This document shows, piece by piece, positions 29,420 through 40,184 of a stretch of DNA of 64,000 bases; positions within the stretch are counted from its first letter, which is position 1; every line of letters starts with the position of its first letter. The notes under the pieces were generated by a model. The model had not been told where the DNA came from and did not search any database. It was given only the letters and a program-made list of their open reading frames with translations. The DNA lies in the NCBI GenBank assembly GCA_020637195.1, contig JACJWK010000018.1:6697-70696 (forward strand), given 5' to 3'. The DNA is from Microthrixaceae bacterium (GTDB lineage: Bacteria; Actinomycetota; Acidimicrobiia; Acidimicrobiales; DATDAH01). The position numbers were made by a program, and so were the translations under genes.

Positions 29420-30071
29420 CGGTGGCCTCCTGCGGGGTCGGGGGGCGGTCGGTGCCGCCGGGCGGGTCGGTCCGGGGGACCGGGTGGGCACCCACGACGA
29501 GCCGGTGGGTCCGGCCGTCGGGCGCCGCCTCGTCGTGGTAGCGGGCGACGAGGTCGTGCACGCACCCGGTGAGCTGCTCGGTGAACGCGGCGCGGTCGGC
29601 CGCGGAGGCGAACCGGATCTCGGCGTCGATCGCCAGGGTGGCGAGCGGCCGTCCGGCACGGTCGGCACCCCGCGCCAGCGCACCCACCTCGCGCACCATC
29701 CGGGCGGCCAGGGCGATCAGGTGGCCCGAGGACCACCGGTCGGTGCGCGCGGGGTCGACGGCCAGCGGGCCCAGGGCGGCCGGCGAGACCACGTACGAGC
29801 GCGCGGTGGCGGCGACCACCCGCTCGACCACCCCGCGGCGCGGCCGCTCCTCCACCAGTTCGACGAGGCCGAGGGCCTCGAGCGCCCGGACGTGGTAGTT
29901 CACCTTCTGGCGGGGCTCGCCCAGGGCGGCGGCGACGGTCGTGGCCGAGCCGGGCTCGGCCAAGGCAGCGAGCACGCGCCCGCGCAGCGGGTCGAGGGTG
30001 GCCTGGGCCGCGCCGGGACCGTCCAGGACCGCGACGTCGGCCACGTCCGGCCCCGCCCTCCCGACGCTCAT
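29412..30071 (-). CDS. ArsR-type winged-helix transcriptional regulator
   Basis: ~219-aa regulator. A winged helix-turn-helix spans about 20-95 (LDPLRGRVLAALAEPGSATTVAAALGEPRQKVNYHVRALEALGLVEL), of the helix_turn_helix_5/ArsR class, with a ~110-residue C-terminal domain of unknown ligand. No metal-binding cysteine cluster is seen, so it is not a classical arsenic sensor. ATG 30071 is preferred; a TTG at 30110 would place the start inside the palindrome at 30101-30125. It is translationally coupled to the SRPBCC gene and probably autoregulates. Confidence 0.85.
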   Translation of the reverse strand: MSVGRAGPDVADVAVLDGPGAAQATLDPLRGRVLAALAEPGSATTVAAALGEPRQKVNYHVRALEALGLVELVEERPRRGVVERVVAATARSYVVSPAALGPLAVDPARTDRWSSGHLIALAARMVREVGALARGADRAGRPLATLAIDAEIRFASAADRAAFTEQLTGCVHDLVARYHDEAAPDGRTHRLVVGAHPVPRTDPPGGTDRPPTPQEATDG

Positions 30072-30100
30072 CCGATCCCGCTCGCCACCAGGCCAGGATG

Positions 30101-30125
30101 TATTGGACAAGACTATTTGTCAATA
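30101..30125 (-). promoter_or_regulatory. AT-rich palindrome upstream of the ArsR-type gene
   Basis: TATTGGACAA and TTTGTCAATA form a near-perfect inverted repeat around a 5-base centre, 30 bp upstream of the regulator start. Read on the minus strand it contains a consensus-like TTGACA. It is one of the few AT-rich islands in the window and a good candidate for an autoregulatory operator overlapping the promoter. Confidence 0.55.
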
Positions 30126-30295
30126 TTCGCGGTCGGGCGCGCGGCCAGCACCGTCCGGTGAGCCAACGCCGACAACAGCACGGCGGCGACGAGGGTGAGG
30201 GCGTCGACGAGCAGCAGCGGCACGGCGGTCGGGGAGGCAGCGGAGGTCCCCTCCCTCTCTTCCCCGCGCGTGCGGCGGACCGCGCCGAGCGGCGG

Positions 30296-30517
30296 TCAAC
30301 TGCCGCGTGAGGAGGTCGCCGCGGCGGCGTCCGGGCCCGCAGGCACGGGGGCCGCCGTCACGGGCGAGCCTCCACCGGCCGTCACGGACGGGGCCTCGCC
30401 CGGCGTGGCGGCGGGAGCGCCGTCGTGGGCCATGGCGCCGACCAGCACGGCCGCGGCCGCCCCGGCGACGACCGCGGCGAGCGCCCGGGCGTGGCGGGCG
30501 GGACGCGCCGGCGGCAC
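30296..30517 (-). CDS. Small single-span membrane protein (73 aa)
   Basis: Short frame 11 nt after the pseudokinase-dynamin gene, same strand, GTG start with GAGG 9 nt upstream. The product has a basic start (VPPARPARHARALAA), one helix (VVAGAAAAVLVGAMA) and an Ala/Pro/Gly/Thr-rich extracytoplasmic tail ending TSSRGS. No family recognised. Position and composition suggest a membrane component cotranscribed with the GTPases, but at this GC content a chance frame cannot be excluded. Confidence 0.45.
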   Translation of the reverse strand: MPPARPARHARALAAVVAGAAAAVLVGAMAHDGAPAATPGEAPSVTAGGGSPVTAAPVPAGPDAAAATSSRGS

Positions 30518-30528
30518 CCGGTGCGGCC

Positions 30529-33396
30529 TCAGCCCGTCGGCACCGACAGGAGCTGGAGCATCCCCTCGCAGCTGCGCACGAGGACGCCGGCGGCGTCGGC
30601 CACGTCGCGGGAGGTCATGGGGCTCTCGGCCCGCTGCCGCCAGCGCGCGATGGTGTCGAACAGCGCGGTGCGCAGCGCGTCGGGGCCGGCGTCGTCGTCC
30701 AGCCCGAGCCGGGCCGCGGGCGACGTGCCGTGGGCACCGAGCAGGCGGTCGACCTCGTCCTCCTCCTCGGGGCGGAACGAGACCGCGCCCGAGCGGAAGG
30801 CGTTGAAGAGGCGCAGCTCGGTGAACTCGTGGGCGCCGGCCTGCACCCGCTCGAGGGCGAAGGCCAGCTCGGGTGCGGCGTCGACGGGGTCCTCCCGCAG
30901 GACCGCCTGGAGCACGACGAGCGCGGCCCGGGCCTTGAGGAGCTCCCGCCGGGCGGCGAACTGGGTCATCAGGACGCGCCGCAGGTCCTCGACGCCGCTG
31001 CGCTGGACCAGCGCGGTCGACAAGGTGTCGGCGTCGGCCGCCTCGCCCGAGGCGATGAGGCGGACGGCCAGGCCCACGCCGAACAGCCCCAGCCGGCGGA
31101 CCAGGTCGGCGCGCTCGGCCTGGGCGAGCGGGAGCTCGGGGTCGTCGGCCACGAACCGGTCGGCCGAGGCCAGGAGCAGGCCGAGGCGCTCGGGGGGCAG
31201 CGCCGCGATGGCCGCCAGCGCCTGGTACTCGGCCTCGCGGAGCGTGGCCCCGGACTGGGCGAGCAGGCCGGCGACCGGCATCACGGTCTGGCACAGCCGC
31301 CGGATGCGGGCGTCGCCGCGGTAGCGGTTGGCCACCCGCTGAGCGGACTCGAGCGCGTCGGGGCGACCCGAGCCCAACTCGTCGGCCCGGGACAGGATGG
31401 CGATGGCGTTGACCGGCGACGGGTGGGCCAGCTCCTCGGCGTGGAAGGCCTCGAGGAACCGGGCGTCGCTGCGGTGGAAGTGCCGCATGAGGTAGAGCAC
31501 GGCGTCCGCCGGCGTGTCGCGGTCGCCCTCGAGCGCGAGGAAGTCCTCGGTGCGCTTCGAGATCTCCTCGGACACCGAGGCGAGGCCCGGCGTGTCGATC
31601 AGGGTCATCTCCGCCAGCGACGCCGACGGCCACTCGATGACCAGCCGGTCGATCGCCTCGGGCTCGAGCCCCTGGAGGTCGACCTCGATGGCGCCCTGCT
31701 CGCGCGAGAACGGGGTCTGGCGGGGCTCGTCGCCGGACGGGTAGAGCGTGGCCCGGTACGTGTTGCCGTTGGTGTACCAGGCGACGATCTTCGTGCACTC
31801 ACCGGCGTCGGTGGGCGCGAGCTCGTCGCCCACGAGGGCGTTGAGCAGCGTGGACTTGCCGGCCTTGACCTTGCCGGCGATGGCCACCCGCAACGGGTCG
31901 TCGAGACGGGCCTCGGCCTGGCGCAGGCGGTCGCCGCCCGGTCGCCCGGCGTAGGCGTCGATGGCCGCCCGCAGGAGCTGCCGGGTCTGGGTGACCAGGG
32001 GCAGCGCGGTGTCGATGTCGAGCGCGGGGCTGGACGCGGCCCGAGCCGCGATCTCGTCGGGGGTCGGCGACGCCGGCGCCGGCTCGGCGGGCGTCGGCTC
32101 GACAGGCGCGGCGCCGGCTCGGCGGGCGGGGCCTCGGGCGCAGGCGCCGGGGGGGCGGCGCGGCGCCGCAGGCTCGACGGGGGGCGGCGGGGCTGCGCAG
32201 CCGGCTCGGGCGCGATGGGCGCCGGCGCCTCGGCGGGGCGGGCGGCGGCGGGGGGGGCGCCAGGGGACCGGCACCTGGGGGGCGGCCGGCGTCGGCGCCG
32301 CGGGCGCCCGCGACGGCGGGGCGGGCGGCAGGAGGTGGCGGTGGCGGTGGACTGGCGGCGGGCGCCGGCGGCGGCTCGCGACAGGGGCCGGCGGCGCCGG
32401 GGCGGCGGGCTGGCGGCTGGAAGCGGCGGCCGGGACCGGCGGCGAGGGGCGGCGTCGCCGCGGCGGGAGGGCGCGCGCCCGGGGCGTGAGCAGGTCCGGG
32501 GGCAGCGCCGGCAGGGGCAGCGCACGGTCCGCGTCGGTCTCCGGGAGCAGGGCCAGGCGCGTCGGGGTCTGGCCGGCCGCCTGCTGCGCCGCCTGGAGGA
32601 ACCGGCCCAGCTCCCGCACGGTGGGCGGGCGCTCGGCCGGCTGCTTGGCCATGGCCCACTCGAGCACGCCGGCCACGCCGGGAGGCACCCCCTGCGTGCG
32701 CAGGTCGGGCAGCGCCTCCGCCGCGGCGCGCGCGATCACCCGCACCAGCGGCTCCTCCTCGTCCTGCTCGAAGGGCGGGTGGCCGACGATGAGCGTGGCC
32801 ACGATCGAGGCCAGCGAGTAGATGTCGGACGCGACCGAGGGCGCACCCCCGGTGAACAGCTCGGGCGCGGCGTGCAGCTGGGTGTCGCGCGGATCGCCGC
32901 TGCGGGTGACGAAGGACCCCGCCGGCGACACCTCGAAGTCGCCGAGCAGCGGCTCGCCGAGCGCGCTGACGAAGATGTTGTGCGGCTTCAGGTTCTGGTG
33001 CAGGACCCCGGCACGGTGCGCGCTCTCGAGCGCGCCGCACACCTTCACGCCGACGTCGACGGCCTCGCGCCACTCCATCTTGCCCGTGTGCACCAGGCGG
33101 TCCTGCTCGTTGCCGCGGCCCAGCCACTCGGTGACGATGAACGGCTGGCGCTTGGCGACCCCCGAGTCGAAGACGGTGAGCGTGTTGGGGTGCACGGAGA
33201 TGACGCCCATCGCCGCGCACTCCTGCTCGAAGCGGGCCTGCGCCGCCCGGTCGAGTGCCTTCACCGTGAAGACCTTCACCGCCACCTCGCGGTTGAAGTT
33301 CTCCTGCACCCCCCGGTACAGCGTGCTGTGGTCGCCCCGGCGGACCAGGCGCAGCCCGCCGACGCCGGGGATCTTGACGTCGACCTTCTCAGCCAT
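30529..33396 (-). CDS. Pseudokinase-dynamin-like GTPase fusion protein
   Basis: 955 aa. Residues ~10-270 have the PknB kinase fold with VAVK (K41) and APE (177-179), but the catalytic HRD is HQN (133-135), DFG is DFE (153-155) and the Gly loop is RRGDHSTLYRG, so catalysis is unlikely. A Pro/Arg/Ala-rich linker spans ~290-440. Residues ~450-955 form a dynamin-like GTPase: P-loop GKVKAGKS (508-515), G3 DTPG (601-604), G4-like SRAD, then long helices. ATG 33396 overlaps the upstream GTPase stop by 8 nt (ATGGCTGA). In part of the linker (about 32100-32270) a neighbouring frame looks more natural, so compensating indels are possible. Function unknown; membrane remodelling controlled by a signalling scaffold is inferred. 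Confidence 0.88.
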   Translation of the reverse strand: MAEKVDVKIPGVGGLRLVRRGDHSTLYRGVQENFNREVAVKVFTVKALDRAAQARFEQECAAMGVISVHPNTLTVFDSGVAKRQPFIVTEWLGRGNEQDRLVHTGKMEWREAVDVGVKVCGALESAHRAGVLHQNLKPHNIFVSALGEPLLGDFEVSPAGSFVTRSGDPRDTQLHAAPELFTGGAPSVASDIYSLASIVATLIVGHPPFEQDEEEPLVRVIARAAAEALPDLRTQGVPPGVAGVLEWAMAKQPAERPPTVRELGRFLQAAQQAAGQTPTRLALLPETDADRALPLPALPPDLLTPRARALPPRRRRPSPPVPAAASSRQPAAPAPPAPVASRRRRPPPVHRHRHLLPPAPPSRAPAAPTPAAPQVPVPWRPPRRRPPRRGAGAHRARAGCAAPPPPVEPAAPRRPPGACARGPARRAGAAPVEPTPAEPAPASPTPDEIAARAASSPALDIDTALPLVTQTRQLLRAAIDAYAGRPGGDRLRQAEARLDDPLRVAIAGKVKAGKSTLLNALVGDELAPTDAGECTKIVAWYTNGNTYRATLYPSGDEPRQTPFSREQGAIEVDLQGLEPEAIDRLVIEWPSASLAEMTLIDTPGLASVSEEISKRTEDFLALEGDRDTPADAVLYLMRHFHRSDARFLEAFHAEELAHPSPVNAIAILSRADELGSGRPDALESAQRVANRYRGDARIRRLCQTVMPVAGLLAQSGATLREAEYQALAAIAALPPERLGLLLASADRFVADDPELPLAQAERADLVRRLGLFGVGLAVRLIASGEAADADTLSTALVQRSGVEDLRRVLMTQFAARRELLKARAALVVLQAVLREDPVDAAPELAFALERVQAGAHEFTELRLFNAFRSGAVSFRPEEEDEVDRLLGAHGTSPAARLGLDDDAGPDALRTALFDTIARWRQRAESPMTSRDVADAAGVLVRSCEGMLQLLSVPTG

Positions 33397-35239
33397 CGCT
33401 CCCCCTCTCGACCCCGGGCATCGCACCCATGGTCGCACGCACGTCGCCTCTTGCCTGTTCCCGCAACGCGGCCACCAGCTCCAGCTCCCCGGTCAGCTCC
33501 GCCACACCGGAGGCCCGGGCGGCGTCATCGACGCTAGCGGCCCGCTCGGAGGCATCGAGGGCAGAGCGCGTCGACCGGGCCAGCTCGGTGAGCCGCGACG
33601 TGGCTCCGTCGCGCAGCTGGCGCCGCAGGCTGCGGACCGCGTCGTCGAGCGACTTGGCGAAGCGCACCCCGACCTCGTCGAGGTAGCCGCGGTACTCGGT
33701 CTTGAGGCGCTCGCGCTCGGCGGCCATGGCCTTGCGCCGCTCCTGGCGGAAGGCCCGGCCCACCGTGAGCACGCCGGCGACGCCGGCGACGGCCAACAGC
33801 ACCGGCGCCGCGACGACGCCCCCGACGCCGAGGCCGACCATCCCGGCGACGCCGAGGAGCGGCTCCATGCCGCCCCACGCGCCGCCGATGGCCACGAGCA
33901 CCTTGTCCTCGTCGTCGCCGCCCGACGACGAGTGTGAGGTGAACGACAGCTGGTCGCGGGGCTCGTTGGACGTCGAGAGCTCGAGCGACACGAGGAGCCC
34001 CCGGGTGGCCGAGGTGAGCTCCTCGGTGACGTCGTCGCCGAGCTCGCGGCCACGCCGGGCGACGAGCTGGAAGCACTCCGACACGGCGGACGCGGCCTGG
34101 CGCGACACCCACGTCGACCACTCCTCCTCCTGGGTGGCGGGGTCGCCGGCGTCGACCCGCTCGGCGGCGGCGTGGCCGAGGTCCCGCAGGCGCAGCGTGA
34201 GCTGGTGGTGGACGTCGACCCGCAGGTCCTCGACGCCGTCGGCGAGCACCTGGCGCCACCGGGCCCCCTCGGCCAGCAGCTCGGAGGCCCGCTCGTTCGA
34301 GGCCCGGAGCTCGTCCGCGCTCGGACCGGAGTGGTCGGCCCGCAGGGCGGCCTGCTCGGCCCGCAGCACGCTCTCGAGTTGATCGAGGACCCCCACCACC
34401 TCGGCCACCGCCGCCTGGTCGCGGCGGGCGTTGGCCGGGATCACGACGTGCTCGATCAGGTGGCGGCGCAGCGCGGGGATGCCCGACTCGTCGACGTAGC
34501 CGGGGTCGCCCGCCGCCTGCTCGGCCAGCTCGTGGAGCCGGGCCGAGGTGGCCAGCAGGGGCGGGTCGAGCCCGGCGCCGCGGAGGTGGCCCTCGTCGAT
34601 CTCGAGGATCCGGCGCCAGTGGGGGTGGAGGTCGACCTTGCTCATGATGCAGACGACCTGTGCCCCCGACCCCGACGCGTGCCGCAGGTACTCGAGCTCG
34701 GGGGCCGTGTACTCCTGCGAGGTGTCCGACACGAACAGCAGCGCGTCGACGAACGGCAGGCCCATCAGCGTGGCCACGGCCTCGGGGGACTCCAGCCCGC
34801 CGAGCACCGGCGTGTCGATGAGCTCGAGGCCGCCGGCGAGGAACGGGCTGGGGACGCCGACCGCCACCGACGCCAGCGGCCGACCCTCGTGGTGGCCGCG
34901 CTCGATCAGCTCGCCGAGCTGGTCGAGCGGCACCCGGGGGCCGGGGACGGTCTCGTCGTCGTCGCCGCGGTACGCCACCTCGGCGCTGGCCTCGGGCGCG
35001 TGGGCGACCGACGTCAGCACCGCAGTGGCGAGGTCGTCGTCCACCGGGCAGGCCGGGAACCCCACGAGCGCGTTCACGAGCGAGCTCTTGCCCGACTTGA
35101 AGTCGCCGACGACCACGACCCGGGTGAGGCCCGCGACGCGCTGGTGCTGCGCCCGGTCGAGCCGCTCGACCAGGTCGCTGCGCCCGCGCCGGCCGGCGAT
35201 CTCCGCCGTCGCCCCGATGGTTCCCGCCAAGTCGCTCAT
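33389..35239 (-). CDS. Dynamin-like GTPase
   Basis: 616-aa bacterial dynamin-family protein. GTPase motifs: P-loop GDFKSGKS (45-52), G3 LIDTPVLGG (Gly of DxxG replaced by Val, as in some dynamin-like proteins) and G4 MSKVD. A long helical middle contains ELRASNERASELLAEG. A hydrophobic hairpin at ~435-475 (LGVAGMVGLGVGGVVAAPVLLAVAGVAGVL) would be the membrane paddle, followed by a basic coiled coil (QERRKAMAAERERLK). It is paired and coupled with the pseudokinase-GTPase downstream, as dynamin-like proteins often work as heterodimers (IniA/IniC, DynA/DynB). Divergent from Hsp70-FHA. Confidence 0.9.
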   Translation of the reverse strand: MSDLAGTIGATAEIAGRRGRSDLVERLDRAQHQRVAGLTRVVVVGDFKSGKSSLVNALVGFPACPVDDDLATAVLTSVAHAPEASAEVAYRGDDDETVPGPRVPLDQLGELIERGHHEGRPLASVAVGVPSPFLAGGLELIDTPVLGGLESPEAVATLMGLPFVDALLFVSDTSQEYTAPELEYLRHASGSGAQVVCIMSKVDLHPHWRRILEIDEGHLRGAGLDPPLLATSARLHELAEQAAGDPGYVDESGIPALRRHLIEHVVIPANARRDQAAVAEVVGVLDQLESVLRAEQAALRADHSGPSADELRASNERASELLAEGARWRQVLADGVEDLRVDVHHQLTLRLRDLGHAAAERVDAGDPATQEEEWSTWVSRQAASAVSECFQLVARRGRELGDDVTEELTSATRGLLVSLELSTSNEPRDQLSFTSHSSSGGDDEDKVLVAIGGAWGGMEPLLGVAGMVGLGVGGVVAAPVLLAVAGVAGVLTVGRAFRQERRKAMAAERERLKTEYRGYLDEVGVRFAKSLDDAVRSLRRQLRDGATSRLTELARSTRSALDASERAASVDDAARASGVAELTGELELVAALREQARGDVRATMGAMPGVERGSDG

Positions 35240-35359
35240 TCGGTCCGTTCCTGGTCACCGGTCCCGACCCCCGCGGCCGGCGGGGAAGCGTCCCCGGGTC
35301 GTTGCGCCAGGGTATTGCGTGGCGCGCCGGGTAAGGTCGGAACCCTTGAGGGGATCGCA

Positions 35360-37120
<1,761 letters not shown>

Positions 37121-37220
37121 GCGCCGTCGTGGGGCGAGGGCGGGCCGCGGCCCGGGGTGTTGGCATTCGACGTTGCTTTTTGACACACTTTCGCAACATG
37201 GCTGCCCGGACCCCGTCGAC

Positions 37221-38384
37221 ATGACGCGCGCCCCTCGTACGCGCCCCTCACCCCGCCGCCGTGCGGCCGTGGCCGCCACCGCACTGCTCGCCGGCCTCAC
37301 CCTCGTCGCCACCACGGCGGTCACGCCCGCCTCCGGCCAGTCGCCCATCGAGGACAAGCGCGAGGAGGCCCGCCAGGTCGCCGCCCGCCTCGACGAGCTC
37401 AGCGCCCGCTACGAGCGCCTCTCCGACCGTGCCAACGAGGCCGAGGCCGAGCTGGCCGAGGTCGAGGAGCGCCAGGGCCAGGCCCAGGCCCGGCTCGACG
37501 CCACCATCGCCGAGCGGGACCAGACCCGGGGCCAGCTCCAGACCTACGCGGTCGACGCCTACCTCGGCGGCCCCGACAACTCCGCCCTGAGCGTGGCGGT
37601 GGAGAGCCGGGACGAGCGCGAGATGCCCGTGCGCCTCGGCTACCTCGACAGCGTCAGCGGCAACCGCGCCCAGCTCATCGACCAGCTCGCGGCCCGCGAG
37701 CAGGACGTGCAGGACCGCATGGTCGACCTCGAGGAGAACCGCCAGGCCGCCGAGGCCCTCGTCGCCGAGATCGACCAGGCGGCGGCCGACGCCCAGCAGG
37801 CGATCGACGAGCAGCAGCAGCTCCAGTCGCAGATCGACGCCGAGCTCGAGGACCTGATCGAGGAGCAGCGCGCCGCCGAGGCCGCGGCCCGCCAGGCCGC
37901 GATCGACGCCGCCGCGGCCCAGGCTGCGGCGGAGGCGCCGGCACCGAGTGGCGGCGGCGGAGGCGGCACGATCGACGACGGCTCGGGCGGTGGGTCCGGC
38001 GGCGGCACCACCGCACCCACCCCGGCCCCGCCGGCTGCCGGCGCGGCGGGCGCCGTGGCGGCGGCGATGAGCATGCAGGGCGTGCCCTACCGCTGGGGCG
38101 GCGCGGACCCGAGCGGCTTCGACTGCTCCGGCCTCATGATGTGGGCGTGGGCCCGAGCCGGTCGCTCGCTGCCCCACAGCTCGGCGGCGCAGTACGGGGC
38201 CACGCGGCGGGTCTCGTCGAGCGACCTCCAGCCCGGTGACCTGGTCTTCTACGGCAGCCCCATCCACCACGTCGGGATGTACATCGGCGGCGGCATGATC
38301 GTGCACGCCCCCCACAGCGGTGACGTCGTGCGCACCGCGTCGCTGGGCTACGTCGGCTCCCCCATCGGCTACGGCCGGCCCTGA
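37221..38384 (+). CDS. Secreted NlpC/P60 peptidoglycan endopeptidase with coiled coil
   Basis: 387-aa wall hydrolase of the RipA/CwlO type. Signal peptide AAVAATALLAGLTLVATTAVTPASG, then a long coiled coil (~45-245) rich in Glu/Gln/Ala, a Gly/Pro linker, and the NlpC/P60 domain at ~275-387. The catalytic Cys is in FDCSGLMMW, His in HHVGMYIGG and the third residue in VHAPHSG. It cleaves peptide cross-links in peptidoglycan; the coiled coil usually gives autoinhibition or docking to FtsEX. The short upstream gap contains an AT-rich patch (37169-37199) that probably holds the promoter. Confidence 0.92.
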   Translation: MTRAPRTRPSPRRRAAVAATALLAGLTLVATTAVTPASGQSPIEDKREEARQVAARLDELSARYERLSDRANEAEAELAEVEERQGQAQARLDATIAERDQTRGQLQTYAVDAYLGGPDNSALSVAVESRDEREMPVRLGYLDSVSGNRAQLIDQLAAREQDVQDRMVDLEENRQAAEALVAEIDQAAADAQQAIDEQQQLQSQIDAELEDLIEEQRAAEAAARQAAIDAAAAQAAAEAPAPSGGGGGGTIDDGSGGGSGGGTTAPTPAPPAAGAAGAVAAAMSMQGVPYRWGGADPSGFDCSGLMMWAWARAGRSLPHSSAAQYGATRRVSSSDLQPGDLVFYGSPIHHVGMYIGGGMIVHAPHSGDVVRTASLGYVGSPIGYGRP

Positions 38385-38510
38385 CCGGGCGCCGGGAACC
38401 GGCACCGCTCCCCGCAGCGTCTGACCGGCGCACCATCGCCCCGAGCGGCGAGGGTGCAGTCGTTACACTCGCCCCCGGGCGAGCCGGGCAGTTCTGAGCG
38501 AGAGGGAGCG

Positions 38511-40184
38511 ATGTCCAACACGTTCGAGGTCGGCGCCGAGTTCGCCGGCTACCGCATCCTGGAGGTCATCGGCTCCGGAGGGTTCGCCACCGTCTACCTG
38601 GGCGAGGACCTCCGTCCCGCGCTGCGACGCAAGGTGGCCCTCAAGGTGCTCCGCGCCGAGCTGAGCGCCGACCCCGCGTTCCGCGACCGCTTCCAGCGCG
38701 AGTCGCTGCTGGCGGTGCAGCTGGACCACCACCCCAACATCGTCCCCGTGTACGACGCCGGCGAGGCCGACGGCCACCTCTACATCGCCATGCGCTACAT
38801 CGACGGCGTCGACCTCAAGGAGAAGCTGAAGGCGGGGCCGCTGTCGCCCGCCGAGGCGACCAACGTGGTCGCCCAGGTGGCCAGCGCGCTCGACCTCGCC
38901 CACCAGTCGGGCCTCGTGCACCGCGACGTCAAGCCCGGCAACGTGCTCTGCCCGGGCGGTGAGACCGACCACATCTACCTCGCCGACTTCGGGCTCACCA
39001 AGGAGACCGCGGCGGAGCAGAGCCTCACCCAGGTCGGCCAGTTCCTCGGCACGCTGTACTACGCGGCGCCCGAGCAGATCCAGGGCAAGGACCTCGACGG
39101 GCGCAGCGACCAGTACGCCCTCGGCTGCCTGCTCTACGAGTGCCTCACGGGCCAGCCGCCCTTCACCGGCGAGGTGCAGGCCATCATCGGCGCCCACCTC
39201 ACCCGCGACGCCCCCAAGGCCACCGACGTGGTGCCCACGCTGCCCGCCGGGGTCGACACCGTCATCGCCACCGCCATGGCCAAGGACCCCGCCGACCGCT
39301 ACGAGAGCTGCGGCGAGCTCGGCGCCCGGGCCATGCAGGCGCTGCGCGAGCCGAACCCGGACAGCACCATCGTCGGCGGGGTCGCCGGGATCCCCACGAC
39401 CACTCCCCCGCCGGTCGACCCCGGCGCCACCGTGGTGGGGGCCACCGCGGGCATCCCGACGACCACGCCCCCGCCGGTCTCGGGGGCGTACGCGGCTCCC
39501 CCGACGCCGCCGCCTCCCGGCGCCCCTCCCGCCACCTCGTCGGCCGGGGCCCCGGGCGTGCCTCCCACCCCTCCGCCCAACACGACGGGCCCGGTCGGGC
39601 CCACCCCGCCCCCGAAGACGGGCAGCTCGGTCCCGGTCTGGGCCATCGGCGCCGGGGCCGCGGCCGTGCTCGTGCTCATCGTGGGCGTCCTCGTGGTGGC
39701 CCTCAGCGGCGGTGGCGGCGACGACCCGCCCCCCACCACCGACGACGTCGTCACCACTCTGCCCGACAACACCACCGTGCCCGCCTTCGACCCCGGCACC
39801 GGCACGTCGGACACGCCGCCGCTGCTCGACCAGACCGCGCTCGACGACGAGCAGTCACGGTGCGAGGCCGCGGACGGCGACCCGCAGGAGCTGCTGCGCT
39901 GCGACTTCTTGTTCTTCGAGGCCGAGGCGGGCTCGGCCCAACAAGACGTCGGCGCCAGCTGCGGCGACACCGCCCCCGGGTCGAACGGCACCTGCGGCAC
40001 CACCTCCGACAGCGGCTCGACCATCGACGCGCTCGTGGCGGACTGCGGGTCGGGCGACAACGGCGCCTGCGACGAGCTCTTCTTGATCACCCCGGTCGGC
40101 TCGAAGCTCGAGCTGTTCGGCACCACCTGCGGTGGCCGCTCGGACGTGAACCAGTCCGGCAGCTGCGAGTCCACGCTCGGCTAG
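38511..40184 (+). CDS. Receptor Ser/Thr protein kinase with secreted Cys-rich domain
   Basis: 557 aa. An active-looking cytoplasmic kinase domain at ~10-275: IGSGGFATVYLG, VALK, VHRDVKPGN, DFG and APEQ. A juxtamembrane part contains two near-identical repeats (GIPTTTPPPV, preceded by ATVVG or STIVGG), rich in Thr and likely to be phosphorylated. A helix (VWAIGAGAAAVLVLIVGVLVVAL) leads to an extracytoplasmic Thr/Pro stalk and a ~100-residue domain with about ten cysteines, probably disulfide-bonded. No PASTA repeats. ATG 38511 has AGAGGGAG. It shares a CTAG stop palindrome with the convergent protease gene. Confidence 0.92.
   Translation: MSNTFEVGAEFAGYRILEVIGSGGFATVYLGEDLRPALRRKVALKVLRAELSADPAFRDRFQRESLLAVQLDHHPNIVPVYDAGEADGHLYIAMRYIDGVDLKEKLKAGPLSPAEATNVVAQVASALDLAHQSGLVHRDVKPGNVLCPGGETDHIYLADFGLTKETAAEQSLTQVGQFLGTLYYAAPEQIQGKDLDGRSDQYALGCLLYECLTGQPPFTGEVQAIIGAHLTRDAPKATDVVPTLPAGVDTVIATAMAKDPADRYESCGELGARAMQALREPNPDSTIVGGVAGIPTTTPPPVDPGATVVGATAGIPTTTPPPVSGAYAAPPTPPPPGAPPATSSAGAPGVPPTPPPNTTGPVGPTPPPKTGSSVPVWAIGAGAAAVLVLIVGVLVVALSGGGGDDPPPTTDDVVTTLPDNTTVPAFDPGTGTSDTPPLLDQTALDDEQSRCEAADGDPQELLRCDFLFFEAEAGSAQQDVGASCGDTAPGSNGTCGTTSDSGSTIDALVADCGSGDNGACDELFLITPVGSKLELFGTTCGGRSDVNQSGSCESTLG

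Noticed and set aside
30113..30223. Possible 36-aa hydrophobic minus-strand peptide (start GTG 30223)
   Set aside because: It overlaps the palindrome and promoter of the ArsR-type gene, has no good ribosome site, and is short enough to be chance.
37160..37200. Specific -10/-35 promoter for the NlpC/P60 gene, and GTTGC...GCAAC inverted repeat
   Set aside because: The patch is AT-rich and probably regulatory, but no pair with correct spacing was convincing and the 5-bp arms are too short.
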